A stretch of DNA of 64,000 nt from Blasia pusilla (taxonomy: Eukaryota > Marchantiophyta > Marchantiopsida > Blasiales), in NCBI GenBank assembly GCA_050084515.1, contig CM114272.1, positions 8,184,001 through 8,248,000 on the forward strand. The letters run 5' to 3'. The notes under the pieces are model-generated. The model was not told the origin of the DNA, made no database searches, and was given only the letters and a program-made list of their open reading frames with translations. Made by a program: the position numbers and the translations under genes. This document shows, piece after piece, positions 1 through 11,600 of the stretch; the stretch's first letter is position 1; each line of letters starts with the position of its first letter.

Positions 1-2821
1 GGAGAGTATGTATCTGCCACTATCATGCCCGCCAAGAAGGATATGCATGGCAACTAGACGGATAGGCGGATGTGTGGAGATTACCGATCTATCAATCGGC
101 AGATGAATTCCGATAGGTATGCCATGCCCACCATTGAGGAGATATTTGATGCTATTGGACATGCAAAGGTCTTCAATTTGCTAGATCTTTGAGCCAAATA
201 CCATCAACTGCCTATTAGATTGGACGATAGGCAGAAGACGACATTTTGGGATATCGATCCTCACGAGAAGGATTGCTTGTACCAATGGGGGTTCTTGCCA
301 TTTGGGTTAAAGAACGCATCGGTTGAGTTTCAGAGGGTCATGGATAGGATCTTGGTAGGTCTGGATTTTGCTAGGTATTATATCCATGATATCTTAGTCT
401 TTAGCATCACGGTTGAGGAGCATGAATGACATTTGGAGAAGGTGTTTTAACGATTGCAGTTACATGGGCTGGAGCTACATCTAGGAAAATGCAAGTTCTT
501 CTATGACTAGATTGAGTACTTGGGTCACAGGATATACCCATGTGGCCTTGGTGTGCAGCAAACAAAGGTAGAGGCTATTTCACGCATTCCACGCCTTATA
601 GATGTGAGTCAAGTTTGTACATGCATGGGATTGGCAAACTTCTATTGAAGATACGTCAAGGGTTTTAGTTCGATTGTGAAGCCGCTAACCTTGGTGACCA
701 AGGTGGATCAAGAGTGACACTAGGAGGATGAGTAGGAGAGAGCATTTCAGCTGCTCAAGGATAGATTGACGTCTACGCCCATATTGAGGAGACCGATAAG
801 GGGATGTCCTTTCCAGTTGCATACCGATTGGATCATGTTGGGGCTTGGAGTCGTGCTCACCCAACATGACGATGATGGTAGAGAGTTCGAGGTGGCAGCT
901 TTAGCTAGTCGCTCAAACAACACTGCAGAGGCGAAGTATAGTTCGTATGAGGGTGAGTGCTTGGCTGCGATATGAGTTGTTGCACATTTCGGGTGTTATC
1001 TATTCGGCAACCCCTTTACTATCATAACTGATCATTGGCCATTTAAGTGGTTGATGGAGTCCGACAAGCTTATAGGGAAGCTTACGAGGTGGGCTCTTTC
1101 GTTGCAGGAGTATGATTTCGAAGTGGTGCATAGACCTAGGACACTGAGCCAAGATGCAAATGGTTTGAGCCGTAACCCATGCCCAAGTCAACGAGATGCA
1201 AGTGGATCTTGTTGGCATGGAGAGAGTGATGAGGAGTTGGTCCCATGATGACACGCATCATCCTATTTGGGCTTGTTGGCTATGGAGAGCCAGATTGCCT
1301 AGACTTGGATGGCGATGTCTGATGGAGAGTCCTTAGATCCAGAGGCCGGTGAGGAGACACGTCGTGGCCAAGATATTCACGAAGATGGAGTTGTCTTGGA
1401 GTACCTTCATACTAGCAGCGTCGCGAGCATAGTGGATGCTATAGAGCAGGATTGGATCCTACAACGAGCCAGACCGTTCCGGTGGGAAGGGACACATGCG
1501 TTGCGCGTTTGAGAGGATGGTAGAGTACGTGTAGTGCCTCATCCTTCACAAAGAGTACTTTTGGTGTGTCATGCCCACGAGGAGTTGGGTCATTTTGGAG
1601 TGAAGTAGACGTACAACTTGCTCCTGATACAATATTGGTGGCGAGGCATGCAAACTGACGTTCAACAGTTTGTTGCCAGGTGCATGGTTTGTGATCAGGT
1701 CCGGGCATCATTCAATGCTCTAACTCCATAGTTGCATCCACTTCCGATCATGGGTTTAGGTTATACATGGAGTTAGGATGTTGCAGAACCGTTATCTTTG
1801 ACGGAGTGCCATAGTCCTTATGTGTTGGTGATGGTCGAGCACTTCTCGAAGTGGATAGAGTTGGTTGCATTGCCTGACAAAGCGAGTGAGGGAGTAGCCT
1901 ATGCCTTCCTAGATCAAGTGTTGAGTCATCATGGTGCACGAGCTGAGGTGTTGACAGACCAGGGTACGGAATTTTGCGGGGAGTTTTAGCCTTCGTGTGA
2001 TGAGGCGTTGATCGACCACTGCACTACATTGCGAGATCATCCTGAGGCGGATGGACTAACAGAGAGGGTTGTGTGGACGGTGAAGAGAGGTTTACGCAAG
2101 GATGGCTTGTAGAGAGGTCACCTAGAAGATTGGGACCTCCAGTTGCCATGGTTGGCGATGGGATACAGATTCAGCAGGCAAACATCCTTAGCGTCTTTCT
2201 CAACGTACTTGCTACTTTATGGCAGAAAGCCAGATTTACGTGCAGCCATTCGTCAAGATATTGGTGAGGTGTTGAACCTTGATGACCCTGATGTATGGAT
2301 GCGAGCATGTTCTCAGAGGGCTGAGTTTTTTTCAGAGAGTGATGCCCATGGAGTTTGAGAACTTGGCGATTGCACAACATCGGGATACGTTGAGGTATGC
2401 GACTATTCAGGGAGGTGGTTATCGACCTACTTTCCGGAGGTTTCATCAGGGAGACTGTGTCTACTTGCAGTAGACGGCACCCACGACGTTGGATGTGATT
2501 GCAGGGCGCACCATCTTGAGAGTGCATGAGATTTTGCCATATTGTGTTCTCTTATTGGAGGTACGCGATGGTATGGTTTGGAAGGACCATGTGCGTAACT
2601 GTGCGCCATGTCATCTTCCTAACATTGATGGTACAATTGATCCAAGCTTAGCAGTAGTTCCTGGAGGCTTGCGAGGTATGTTGTGTGGTTCCGCCCGTGG
2701 TGCAATCACTATGCTAGAGTGTGATGGATGTTCGAGAGGATGGCATATGGCATGTTTGACACCACCTCTCACTAGGGTTCCTCAGGGACGATGGATGTGT
2801 CCCAGATGTACATACAGTAGG
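1..2821 (+). mobile_element. Decayed Ty3/gypsy retrotransposon polyprotein (RT-RNaseH-integrase-PHD)
   Basis: Frame 1 reads through reverse transcriptase (about 90-560; FGLKNAS-type block near 300), RNase H (about 760-1200; ITDHWPFKWL block near 1020 and a DANGLSRNP end), a zinc-binding integrase N-domain (HAHEELGHFG near 1570, CMVCDQ near 1684) and the integrase core (VEHFSKWIEL near 1830, LTDQGTEF near 1950). The order RT-RNaseH-integrase is diagnostic of Ty3/gypsy. More than a dozen in-frame stops occur (for example 55, 190, 427, 448, 508, 646, 973, 1246), and the frame shifts by one base in a T run near 2325-2333. Downstream coding then continues in another frame to a PHD finger and a stop at 2819. 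The gag, protease and 5' LTR lie outside the window. It is not capable of autonomous activity as it stands. Confidence 0.9.
2489..2821 (+). pseudogene. C-terminal PHD-finger segment of the gypsy polyprotein
   Basis: An open stretch of 110 codons continues the integrase C-terminal region in the shifted frame and ends in a PHD-type zinc finger. Visible zinc-ligand pattern: CDGC, then H in GWHMAC, then C-P-R-C at the end (MCPRC). PHD fingers bind histone H3 tails in known chromatin proteins. Many plant gypsy elements instead carry a chromodomain here, so a targeting role is a reasonable inference. The first ligand pair is poorly preserved, with only LCGS visible near 2678-2690, so the finger may already be degraded. 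Confidence 0.7.
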
Positions 2822-3250
2822 TAGTTCTAGATTCTGACTTATGTGTGTGACATGGATGACAAGAAAGCGACTAAAGATGGGGCCACATGAGCACCCGGCC
2901 TTTTTGCTCTTAGCGTCCGAGAGATGTATATCATGGTAGGTAGGGATAGATGACTTTCTAGAGTTAGAGGGACCTAACCACCAACTAGAAGGGCGATTGG
3001 AGATATTTTGGTACTTCTTGTCTCGTTGTTTGGATACCATGAGTTAGCATGGTGGATTTTAGTTAGTTTGGATGTTTTTCACCCTTGGGGAGCACATGCA
3101 CCGTCTAGTAATTAATTAATTATGAGGAGTAACTTCGACATCGCACGACCTTCGACTAGTTATATAGATAGATATGTGGATGGGTTACGTTCCACGTTGC
3201 GCCCCTTTCATGCATATTTGTGCGAGGCCAAGTGGTGGCACAATGGAGAT

Positions 3251-3740
3251 TGTTACAAGGAGTGGCGGCGGCGAAGAAGACCCATATTTATAGTCGACTC
3301 TACGACGGACATCGATTTGTTCCCCTAGCCATAGAAATGTACGGGGCTATGGGGGAGAGGTTTGACTCGTTCTCTAACGGACTCCGCTCATCATCTCCAC
3401 TCGAGAAATGGGTTGTCTTTAGCTATTGCGATTCTTCATTGAAGGCAACGGGTCTCCATAGCTTTGTAACATGCCCAAACTAACGGGCTTTTGAGACGGC
3501 TCAAGCTATCAAACGCTAGAGGCCCACTTAGTAGTAATCCTAGTTCTCTAAAAATTGCTTATATGATTTTTGCTCTTGATGAATTTAGTCACTAAAGGAT
3601 ACGCCCTCTTATCGGAGCACTATACCTTTTGGATACTTTGTATCCCCTCTTTTGGTTTTGTGATGGGTTTTCGATCATCCATTTTATTGCAGTTTATCTT
3701 TTGTGCATCCGAGAAACGCACGTACTATGTGACGACGGAA
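3251..3740 (+). repeat. Putative 3' LTR of the gypsy element
   Basis: After the polyprotein stop comes about 430 bp of untranslated sequence and then a TGTTACAAGG start preceded by a purine-rich tract (GGAGAT). The following stretch lacks coding potential and resembles plant LTR sequence. The 5' LTR is outside the window, so the boundaries cannot be proved; the right end is only estimated. Inference from position and composition. Confidence 0.35.
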
Positions 3741-4470
3741 AACGACGGAAAGGGGAAAGGCAGAGGGCTTTAAGGTGCCGAAGAGCCGGGAGTCCGGCGC
3801 CGGGGACACGGACAGAGCGCAACTTGTGAGCGGAGAAACACGGCCCGCGCCATGACGGCAGAAGTTACGGAGGGCGGTTACTGGCTACTTCTTCATCATT
3901 CCATTGCTACAACAGGCGCGGGATGGCTGGAGAACATGAGGTGGATATGTAGGAGGGCAGAACGGATGCCGCGGAAGAAGAGGGCATGCAAGTGAAGCTG
4001 ATATTCACTTTGAACGATTGAAATGCGGGAGCGGAGATGGAGGTTCGCCCGTACGGAGCGGGAGGGGATCACGATTCCGTTGTGTGTGATCTTACAGACT
4101 CGCATCAGCGCTGACACATTGGCTGCCTGGATTTTGTGTGATCTGCCTCGGGTATAGTGAGGGAGAGATGTGCGTTTCTTGTAAGAATAGTCATGTACGA
4201 TCGAAGCTCCGTGTGGATCACAAGTGGCGCAGCTGATTACACATGAGATCACTAACAATTTCGACGTCAGGAGTTAGACTTACCGCTCTCGCGAGCGATC
4301 ACACTCCGGAATGCAAAATCTGCTGTCAGGGATGACGTTTAATTATATATATCAGGGACTCTGGGAAAGGGCAGGAACAGGGAATAAAGTTCTTCAACAT
4401 CTTAACTGCCGACAAGTGTAGATTTCTTATCTGGCCCCGAGGGGAGGAGAGGCCAAATCAATGAGGGTGG
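3741..4470. other. GC-richer intergenic DNA with a TATA-like site
   Basis: No gene-like frame is convincing here. The first half is GC-rich. A TATA-like run (AATTATATATAT) lies at about 4339-4350, some 120 bp before the exon-like ORF at 4471, and could be its promoter. I see no other recognisable element. Confidence 0.3.
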
Positions 4471-4674
4471 ATGGCTGGATTCATTCGGAAAATTTTTGCC
4501 CACGTCGGTGGAAAGAATTCGGGAGAAGATGCGACCAGGAAAACAGTTCACAGACGAGAGCAGAAGCCTACAGCCACGCCAAAAACTGGTTTCGGTGTGA
4601 AGGTTGCTGTACTAGCAGAAGCACTCGTCCGCGTACCTGTCCTGGCACAGTGCAATGGAAATGGTGGTGTTCAG
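4471..4674 (+). CDS. Isolated first-exon-like ORF, unknown plant protein (possible gene fragment)
   Basis: The frame opens with ATG (MAGFIRKIFAH) and runs 68 codons through a basic stretch into GFGVKVAVLAEALV and NGNGGVQ, where it meets a perfect donor CAG|GTAAGT at 4674/4675. From memory the GFxVKV...GGVQ ending resembles the first exon of a small plant-specific protein of unknown function, but I cannot verify this. I searched the following 1 kb by eye for a matching second exon and found none. A competing upstream ATG at 4461 opens a different frame. It may be a truncated duplicate or a gene whose second exon is unrecognisable to me. Confidence 0.35.
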
Positions 4675-6060
4675 GTAAGTGGTTTCCTTTTTCTTTTCTT
4701 TTTTCCTCCCTAATGAATTCTCTGGTCAATTGACATCGGCCGACACTTCAGGGCATAACGGATCCATGAACTTTTCTCATCATGAATTGCCTTTCCCTAC
4801 CTTCAATTTTTGGTGCTCTACCCTTGCTCCCGCTCGGAACTCCATGCGCTCTTTATCTATGTTGGCTACAGCTTAAATACGCCATACTTTCCGCGCGACT
4901 TCGTACATCGCTATCATAGAACGAAGGATCGCATGAGTTAGTCCTCACTACTGTCAAGTGTAATGTAATGGACGTGCACTCCATTGAAAGAGGCTGTTTC
5001 TCCACGTCCTCTACTGCAACTCGTCTTTCCTACGTGTCACTTAGAAATTTAGCTGCCAGATTGAGTATGATCACGAGGCAAGTCGTTCACGTCCGACTCT
5101 TTCAAAGCTCGTGCCTCTTGGGTCTCTGTCGAGATTCACTGTCTGGACAATCTTGCAGAACAGACCTTTCTCACGTACGCTCCGCAGATTTTTAATAGAT
5201 TTGGCATCCATAGGACTCATATTACTGGCGTTTCTTCTGGCGTGGATTGGGATGATGACTTCATTCCTCTGCCAATGTGAGATGTCTTTGACAATTGAAT
5301 CAGCTGCTTCTCCTTACGACTTCCCGCGGACTAGTCCTCATGAGGCTCCAATTGCTCTTCCGCTGCATCTGCTTGTATAATCTGCCACGAAACTCGGGAA
5401 TGGGTTCAAGGTCATACAAGTATGAGGTCGACCACGTTTAATATCTCCTTGCGATACCAATGATAGTAATTTGTTAACCCATTAGAAAATATACTAGATA
5501 TGGGTTATAATAACCCACCAGCCGCTGCCCGTGCGGACACGGGTGAATGAAAATTAGGTCGATGAGGCTCGGGGTTCAAAAAGGTTAGTCGGGAGAACAA
5601 TCATATGGAATAAGGGCATTCTCCCATAAGAGCATAGATTTCAAGCATAACAATTGATTAAAATTTTAGAAAAGTCTACCACTATTTGAATATCCAATCA
5701 TGATTCCATAAAAGCGAGGATATATAGGGCCAAATCCCATTTGTCCAGCAAAATGCACTTCATTAATGTGAAAAAGGGGCCCAATTCCATGCGCTTTAAA
5801 AGTTTCAATTACATGAGTTGCTTTCGGAGTTTTTTTTAGGAGAAATGGGGTTAAATATGGAGAGTTTAGTAGAGTTAGGTTTGTGGCTTGAAGCCTATGG
5901 GAAGTCTTCCATATGTAACATAGCATCTGATTTTCCCATCCAAATTTCAAACATTTTTGTTTGGGATTCCTTCATAGAAGATTTGTTTCTTCAATGGAAA
6001 TTTGATTTTTCTAAGGCTTGAATTGGGAGTGTAATCAAATCACTCATGAAAAGCATACGA
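4675..6060. other. Non-coding stretch downstream of the orphan exon
   Basis: Short random ORFs only. It starts with a T/C-rich tract consistent with an intron, becomes AT-rich after about 5400, and shows no conserved protein signal in any frame that I could recognise. A small GC-rich patch at about 5518-5580 (CCGCTGCCCGTGCGG) is faintly similar to one near 16440. Confidence 0.3.
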
Positions 6061-6088
6061 GATGCTCTCTCTCTCTCTATCTCTCTCT

Positions 6089-6159
6089 CTCTTCATGCAC
6101 CGTCCAACCAAGGCGTGGGGTCTATGGTCGCAAGGCTACGACAGGCACTACTTAATGAG

Positions 6160-6193
<34 letters not shown>

Positions 6194-6535
6194 CACCGTC
6201 CAATCAGGGCGTGGGGTCTATGGTCTCAACGCTACGATAGGCACTACTTAATGAATACATTCTCTCTCAAGCACCGTCCAACCAGGGCGCGGGATCTAGG
6301 GTCGCAAGGCTACGACATGCACTACTTAATGAATACATTCTCTTTCTCCCTAATCAAGCATCGTCCAACCAGGGCGTGGGATCTATGATCACAAGGCTAC
6401 GACAAGCACTACTTAATGAGTACAATCTTTCTCTCCCTAATCAAGCATCGTCCAACCAGGGCGTGGGATCTATGGTCTCAAGGCTACGACAAGCACTACT
6501 TAATGAGTACAATCTCTCATCCTAACATAGGTCAT
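6089..6535. repeat. Five-copy minisatellite, unit about 78-96 bp
   Basis: Five successive units each carry GCACCGTCCAACCAGGGCG (or GCATCG...), followed by ATCTATGGTC and CACTACTTAATGA, and close with a CT-rich tail. Unit anchors (GCAC/GCAT) lie at about 6097, 6193, 6271, 6358 and 6445. The first two units are joined by pure (CT)n; later units have TCTCCCTAATC instead. The open reading frame seen through part of it is a by-product of the repetition. Confidence 0.9.
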
Positions 6536-8667
6536 TCATGCCCTAGGTAGGAGATGCCATTGCCTTGAAGTTGAGATTGAAGTGGAGACCTCTTAAAGAG
6601 GATCTTAGGTCAAGTGAATTTATCATTCGGTCCACTACTCTCATCAAAGGGAGGAATGGAAGTAATCATGGGGAGGGTGAAATTAACTTTTAACTAGGGG
6701 AGAGGGATAGTGGCTTATAATTTGAGGAGTGAAGAATTGGCTTTATACTTCGTGGAATGATATATTAACTAATAACAATTGAACTCAAGGTGGACACACC
6801 CAGGCTAGAGAGAATGCTTTGTCCTCTAGTAAAGTGATGTCCAAGTGAAATGCTTTGGGATTGAATGTATGGATTACAATATTCACTTTCTGTTATAAAG
6901 TTTCAGGATCTAGTTCACGCGTATATTGGACAAATTGTTTTATCCGATAACTTAGTTATATTACACTTAGAAAACTTAGTTGATTCTATCTTTTTTGATA
7001 ATTTTATTGTCAAGAGGTTTCCTTTTTTTATAAGAAAAATTTTAGTTTGTTATTTCCTTTAGTAAATGTTTGAGGATTCTAATTTTGGAAATAATCTTTG
7101 TTGAACTTTGGTTTTTCTTTAATTTTAGTTGATTTTACATATGCCATTAATGAAAGTTAATTAGTAGGAGGATCCCATTTTTTTTTTCGATTATGAGCTT
7201 AGGTCTTATTCATTCTAGAAAGGTTTAATCATAAATTCTATGCCGGAGAGATTCAAGTTATTGCACTATGTAATTGAGTCTATCTATTTGAAATGTAGAT
7301 TGGCTTTTTCATTTTTTTACTTAACCACGATTACACTTCTTTAGGTTTTTTTGCAATGATTAGAAGTAATATTAGGCAAAGATATCGTAAGATAGGGGAC
7401 TTTGTATAATTAAGCTTCTGGAAATTAAATTGTTGCGGATGAAAGTTTTAAAGGAAATGTCTTGTTGATGAATGGGGTTATATGATTCCTCAACTTGTTA
7501 AGTACATTCTTATATTTTTCTCAATGGAGTTTTTCCAATGAAATGTAATGCATCATCCCTTGAAGTTTCTCAAACTAAGCACATTCCAGCTTTTGTGCTT
7601 CATCTGCCCCTTTGTCGCAGATCTTTGGACAATCTCATGCATGATATGTAAGCAAGTTAATGAATGCCTTTCCCTCTTTTGACATTTGTTTTTATAATAA
7701 AGTGGATATGCTTTCTCAAGAGAATTCCACTTGTGGCTACTTCAAGTTGATTCAAACTGCCTCACTTCGACCAAGGGAGACTTCTAATATTAGTGGCACA
7801 AGTGTTGGGGTTGGGTTGAATCTTATCCAAGAAGGGTGAAGAATTGATCTTCTTGGTAATCATGTTTTTTTGTCATTGCTACTGTCCTTACTATTGGTGA
7901 GATTAGGTTTTGAGAGGTTTCCTCTTTTCTAGTATCCTAAAGTGATCTGGCCTTGGAATTCCCGGACACTCTAAATTCTCCCTTCTTGTACTTTGGATGG
8001 ATTCCCATCTTCTTTTGTTCATGTCCTATTACTTTCTCTTGCGCCAAATAATGTGCTTATATCAGTACTCGAAAACTTGGAAATCCTCTATACCTCACTA
8101 ACATTTCTCTATTCCCTAATCCCTTGTTTGGATGGTTGGATATCTTTTATGTGCACATATTCAACCATGTAACTTCATGGGATTAGTGCCTTTAGGATGG
8201 ACTTGAAACGAGATGACCTTGCTTTCATGCTAGTAGCTTGAAAGGGAATCCGCCTCTGAATTTTATCTCGTCTTTGTAAACATGACAAGACGAACCATCA
8301 AAGGAAAACACAACATAGGCTCAAAGAGGCAATAAGGTGCAAGGCGGAAACCAACCTGCGCAAAGAAGATGACAAGAAATGGGAGTTATCTTTACAGATA
8401 AAGGCGATGAAAAAATGAACTCACAAAGCTGAGCTTTTGAGGCATGTTAGATTGGGTCCATAAATCTCGAGTGTGAGGATAGAGGATAACAAATTCAAGG
8501 CAGAAAACCCAGGTCACAATAAAATACTTTGTGAGCGATGTAGCAAATGTGTGACTTTTCTTGATTGATATTATGACAATCCAACGTTTTCATGGTGACA
8601 TGGACAGCATTTAAAATGCACTCAATCATCTCATTTAATCTCTGCCAAAATTGTTTTATTAAAAAAG
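6536..8667. other. AT-rich intergenic DNA 3' of ELP1
   Basis: No open frame longer than about 65 codons and no recognisable domain on either strand. The segment at about 7940-8040 shares a run (GATTCCCATCTTCTTTTGTTCATG-like) with intronic sequence at about 58235-58335, so it contains part of a dispersed repeat. Otherwise I see nothing identifiable. Confidence 0.4.
8655..8660 (-). terminator. AATAAA polyadenylation signal of ELP1
   Basis: On the minus strand AATAAA occurs only about 8 bases after the ELP1 stop codon at 8668-8670. It is the canonical hexamer but unusually close to the stop. Plant polyadenylation signals are loose, so the true 3' end may be further downstream. Confidence 0.4.
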
Positions 8668-11600
8668 TTATTGCTCTCTCAAAACTTCCCACTTCCAGTT
8701 CATATCTTCAACCCTCACTAAGGGTCTCTTGGTGAAACTACTCTGTACAGGCCCTTCCCCTTGTATGTCCTGGGCCAGCAATCCCCCTCCGCCATCCTCA
8801 ACGGTTGTTTGACTTGTAGCATCTTCCTGTACAGCTATGAAATGGGACAAAGCATGCTGTAAACGTCGAGCTGTGCTTTCTTGACCCAATTGCAATAGGG
8901 CCTGTAACAGCAGGCGCTGCTCTTCAAGGGCAGTTGCACTCAGGCCCATCCCCTTCAAGTGCTCTACAAGAGCCATCTCTTCCCCTGGACTGCAAGCACC
9001 CACCAGAAGTTGACATGAAGTAAGGACATGATCAAACAAGCTGTCTGCTGTGAACTGTGGCATGACAATGCATTACACAGTTCACAGCAGAGCATCCTCA
9101 TGCCCACAAAATGGAGGGCAACTCTACTTGTATGTGAAGGGGTAGGGTGTTGACTTGAGGATGAAGAACTGCCTACCAAAAAGCAGAGCTTCGGACACAA
9201 CCAAAAAGCAGGTGAAAACTAGGTGAAGGTGGATCTCATAAAATCTCACCTGCCAGCTCTTATTTTTCCTCCTTGAGGCTTTTGAGACCGAGATTGGCGC
9301 CTCCCCACTTTAGCACCCACAGAGCCTGTTCCACTTTGAGATCTTGAAGAAAGAGAATTTGCTCGGGTACTTCTGCAAAAGAGAAGATGGAACCATCCCA
9401 AAAATCAAACCGGCGTAGAATCTGAGTGACATACATCAATAATTCATGGACTATGACCTCTGCATAAACGAGATATGCTTGTAAGACAAAAGAAGAAAAA
9501 AAACCAGACTTGAGAAACACACCTGCCAGTGTATGCACTCAACCCACTCAGTCCAGAAGCCTTACTACTGGCAATGCTGATGTCTGATGCTGCATCATCA
9601 TCCATTGGCTCCTGACCTTCCTCATCTGTTCTGAGCTTTGCAGACATCAGCAGCCTGCGTTGATGGATAGCCAGATACCTTGCGAGGTATTTACCAACCT
9701 TCTCTACATTCTCATCAAGCTCTTTCAAGTGGTTTCTGGCACATTCTAGGACAGCTGGCACCAATTGTGTGTCTATCATCTCTTTCTTATCATGTACATA
9801 GGCCAGCCGGGCCACTTCTACCCATTCATGTGCTTCAATCAGAAGAAGAATTGCACCCTCAACATCCCCACAATAATCAAGCGCTAGCCTTGCTGCCTCT
9901 TGAGGCCTTCCCATTGCTTGTAGCTCATCACGGAATTCAGAAGCAAGCTCTCTAACTTCTGCTGCACACATACCTAACCGACCTGCCATTGCCATTACAC
10001 TTTGCCACATACCACCTAACCTATATGCATCCAAGGCCTTATGGAACTGACAGCAAGCACAGAAAGTCGCTCCAGCCTCATCAAACTTCTTCTCATCCAC
10101 CAGATGCTCCCCCCAAGAACATAAGAGGAGAGACTTCTTCTCAGCATCTTTGAAGAGCTGCAGTCCGACCGGGTATAGGCTGGGATTGTCTCTGATCAGT
10201 TTAATGCATTCATCAAACTGGTCATTTCCCATCTCCACACAATTCCTCAGAGCACTCTCAAAGCGACCTAATCTACAGTCTATAGTGTATCGCATCTGTG
10301 AACAGGGCATATTTTGAAGTTCCTCAAGAAGAGGTAAAAATTCCTTAGGATCTCTCTGAGAATGGGAAGCCACCATTGCTGCAAGATGCAAATCATACAG
10401 ACCCAAAGCCACATTGAAAACACTGTCAGCATCTGTGAGCCAGATCAAGTGTTTGACTGCTGCCTCGGCACTCAAATTCTCTGTCCCATTCAAAATATTC
10501 CCCTCATTTATCCCCTTGATTTCTCCTTCTCGCAAGGCTTTCACTCGTTGAAGGGCAGCTTCCAATCTTGGTGGATCACTACGGGCTAGGGTCGTCAAGA
10601 TACATAGCTCTTTAGCCGGGCCGTCAGCCACCTCTCTCTCCAGTGCAGTCCTGAGAGCATTCAGAACACCCTCCACTTTCTTGGTAAATGGAAGAGCTCC
10701 AGCTTTAACAGGCTGATTGTTCTTCGTAATCGGATTGATATATATAGGAATGAGATTCTTGTATGTGGACTCCATAACATTTTCATTGTTCAGAGCACTC
10801 ACCAATTCTGTGACATGAGCCAGGCTGGAAATTTGCTTCACAAAGGTCTCAGCAGCCTGTGAGAATTCTTCCCAGCCTTTATAATCAACAATCACATTCA
10901 GATTGATATGATGTCTCCTGGCTAACATCATAGCTTCCTGAAAATTCTCCTGTGTTAAAAAAGCAGCTATGGCCCCAAGAACCAGTCCGCGAGGGTATAT
11001 AGTTTCCAGGTTTCCACGAAACGTCTGCAGGACTACAGCCACGTCTGTACCCCCCACTGTGGTAATTAGTCGAGCACCCCTTTCCCACATAGGCCGAACT
11101 TGCATGCTATCCACTGTAGTGTTGTCCCCTTTCACCTTCCTTGATCTTGTTGGCTTTACATCCAAAACTCCGGAGGGAGATAAACCAGCCATATCCTGTG
11201 CTTCTCCCAACACATCCCCACTCAAAATTTTCTCCAAGTTGATAACATGGAGTGTATCACGCCTTGTAGTGAACACCAAGTGAGTGATCTTGCCCTCCTC
11301 CTCACCTGAGATACTTTCATGAACAGTATAACTGGTACAATCACTGCTGATCAGCTGATTGTTAACTTGCAATCGCCCTTGTTCATCGAGACCAATCAGA
11401 ACTGGCTTCCTTTCCTGAAGGCTACCATGAGTGATAGCACGCATCCAGGGTGATGGAGATGAAAACTTTGCAATCTCTGAAACCATAGTGCATCCACTCT
11501 GCCTACTCCCAGGATTGTTCTCCTCAGATAAGTACAACATGACAGACCCATCCACCAGCTGAACATATACCTCGGCTTTTCTCATTTCACTTGCATCAAG

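Noticed and set aside
5518-5580. Transposon terminus shared with about 16430-16480
   Set aside because: Only a short GC-rich similarity (CCGTGC...ACGGGTGAA); too little to define an element.
6062-6388. 108-codon ORF through the minisatellite
   Set aside because: An open frame produced by a tandem repeat with unit lengths partly divisible by three; no gene signals.
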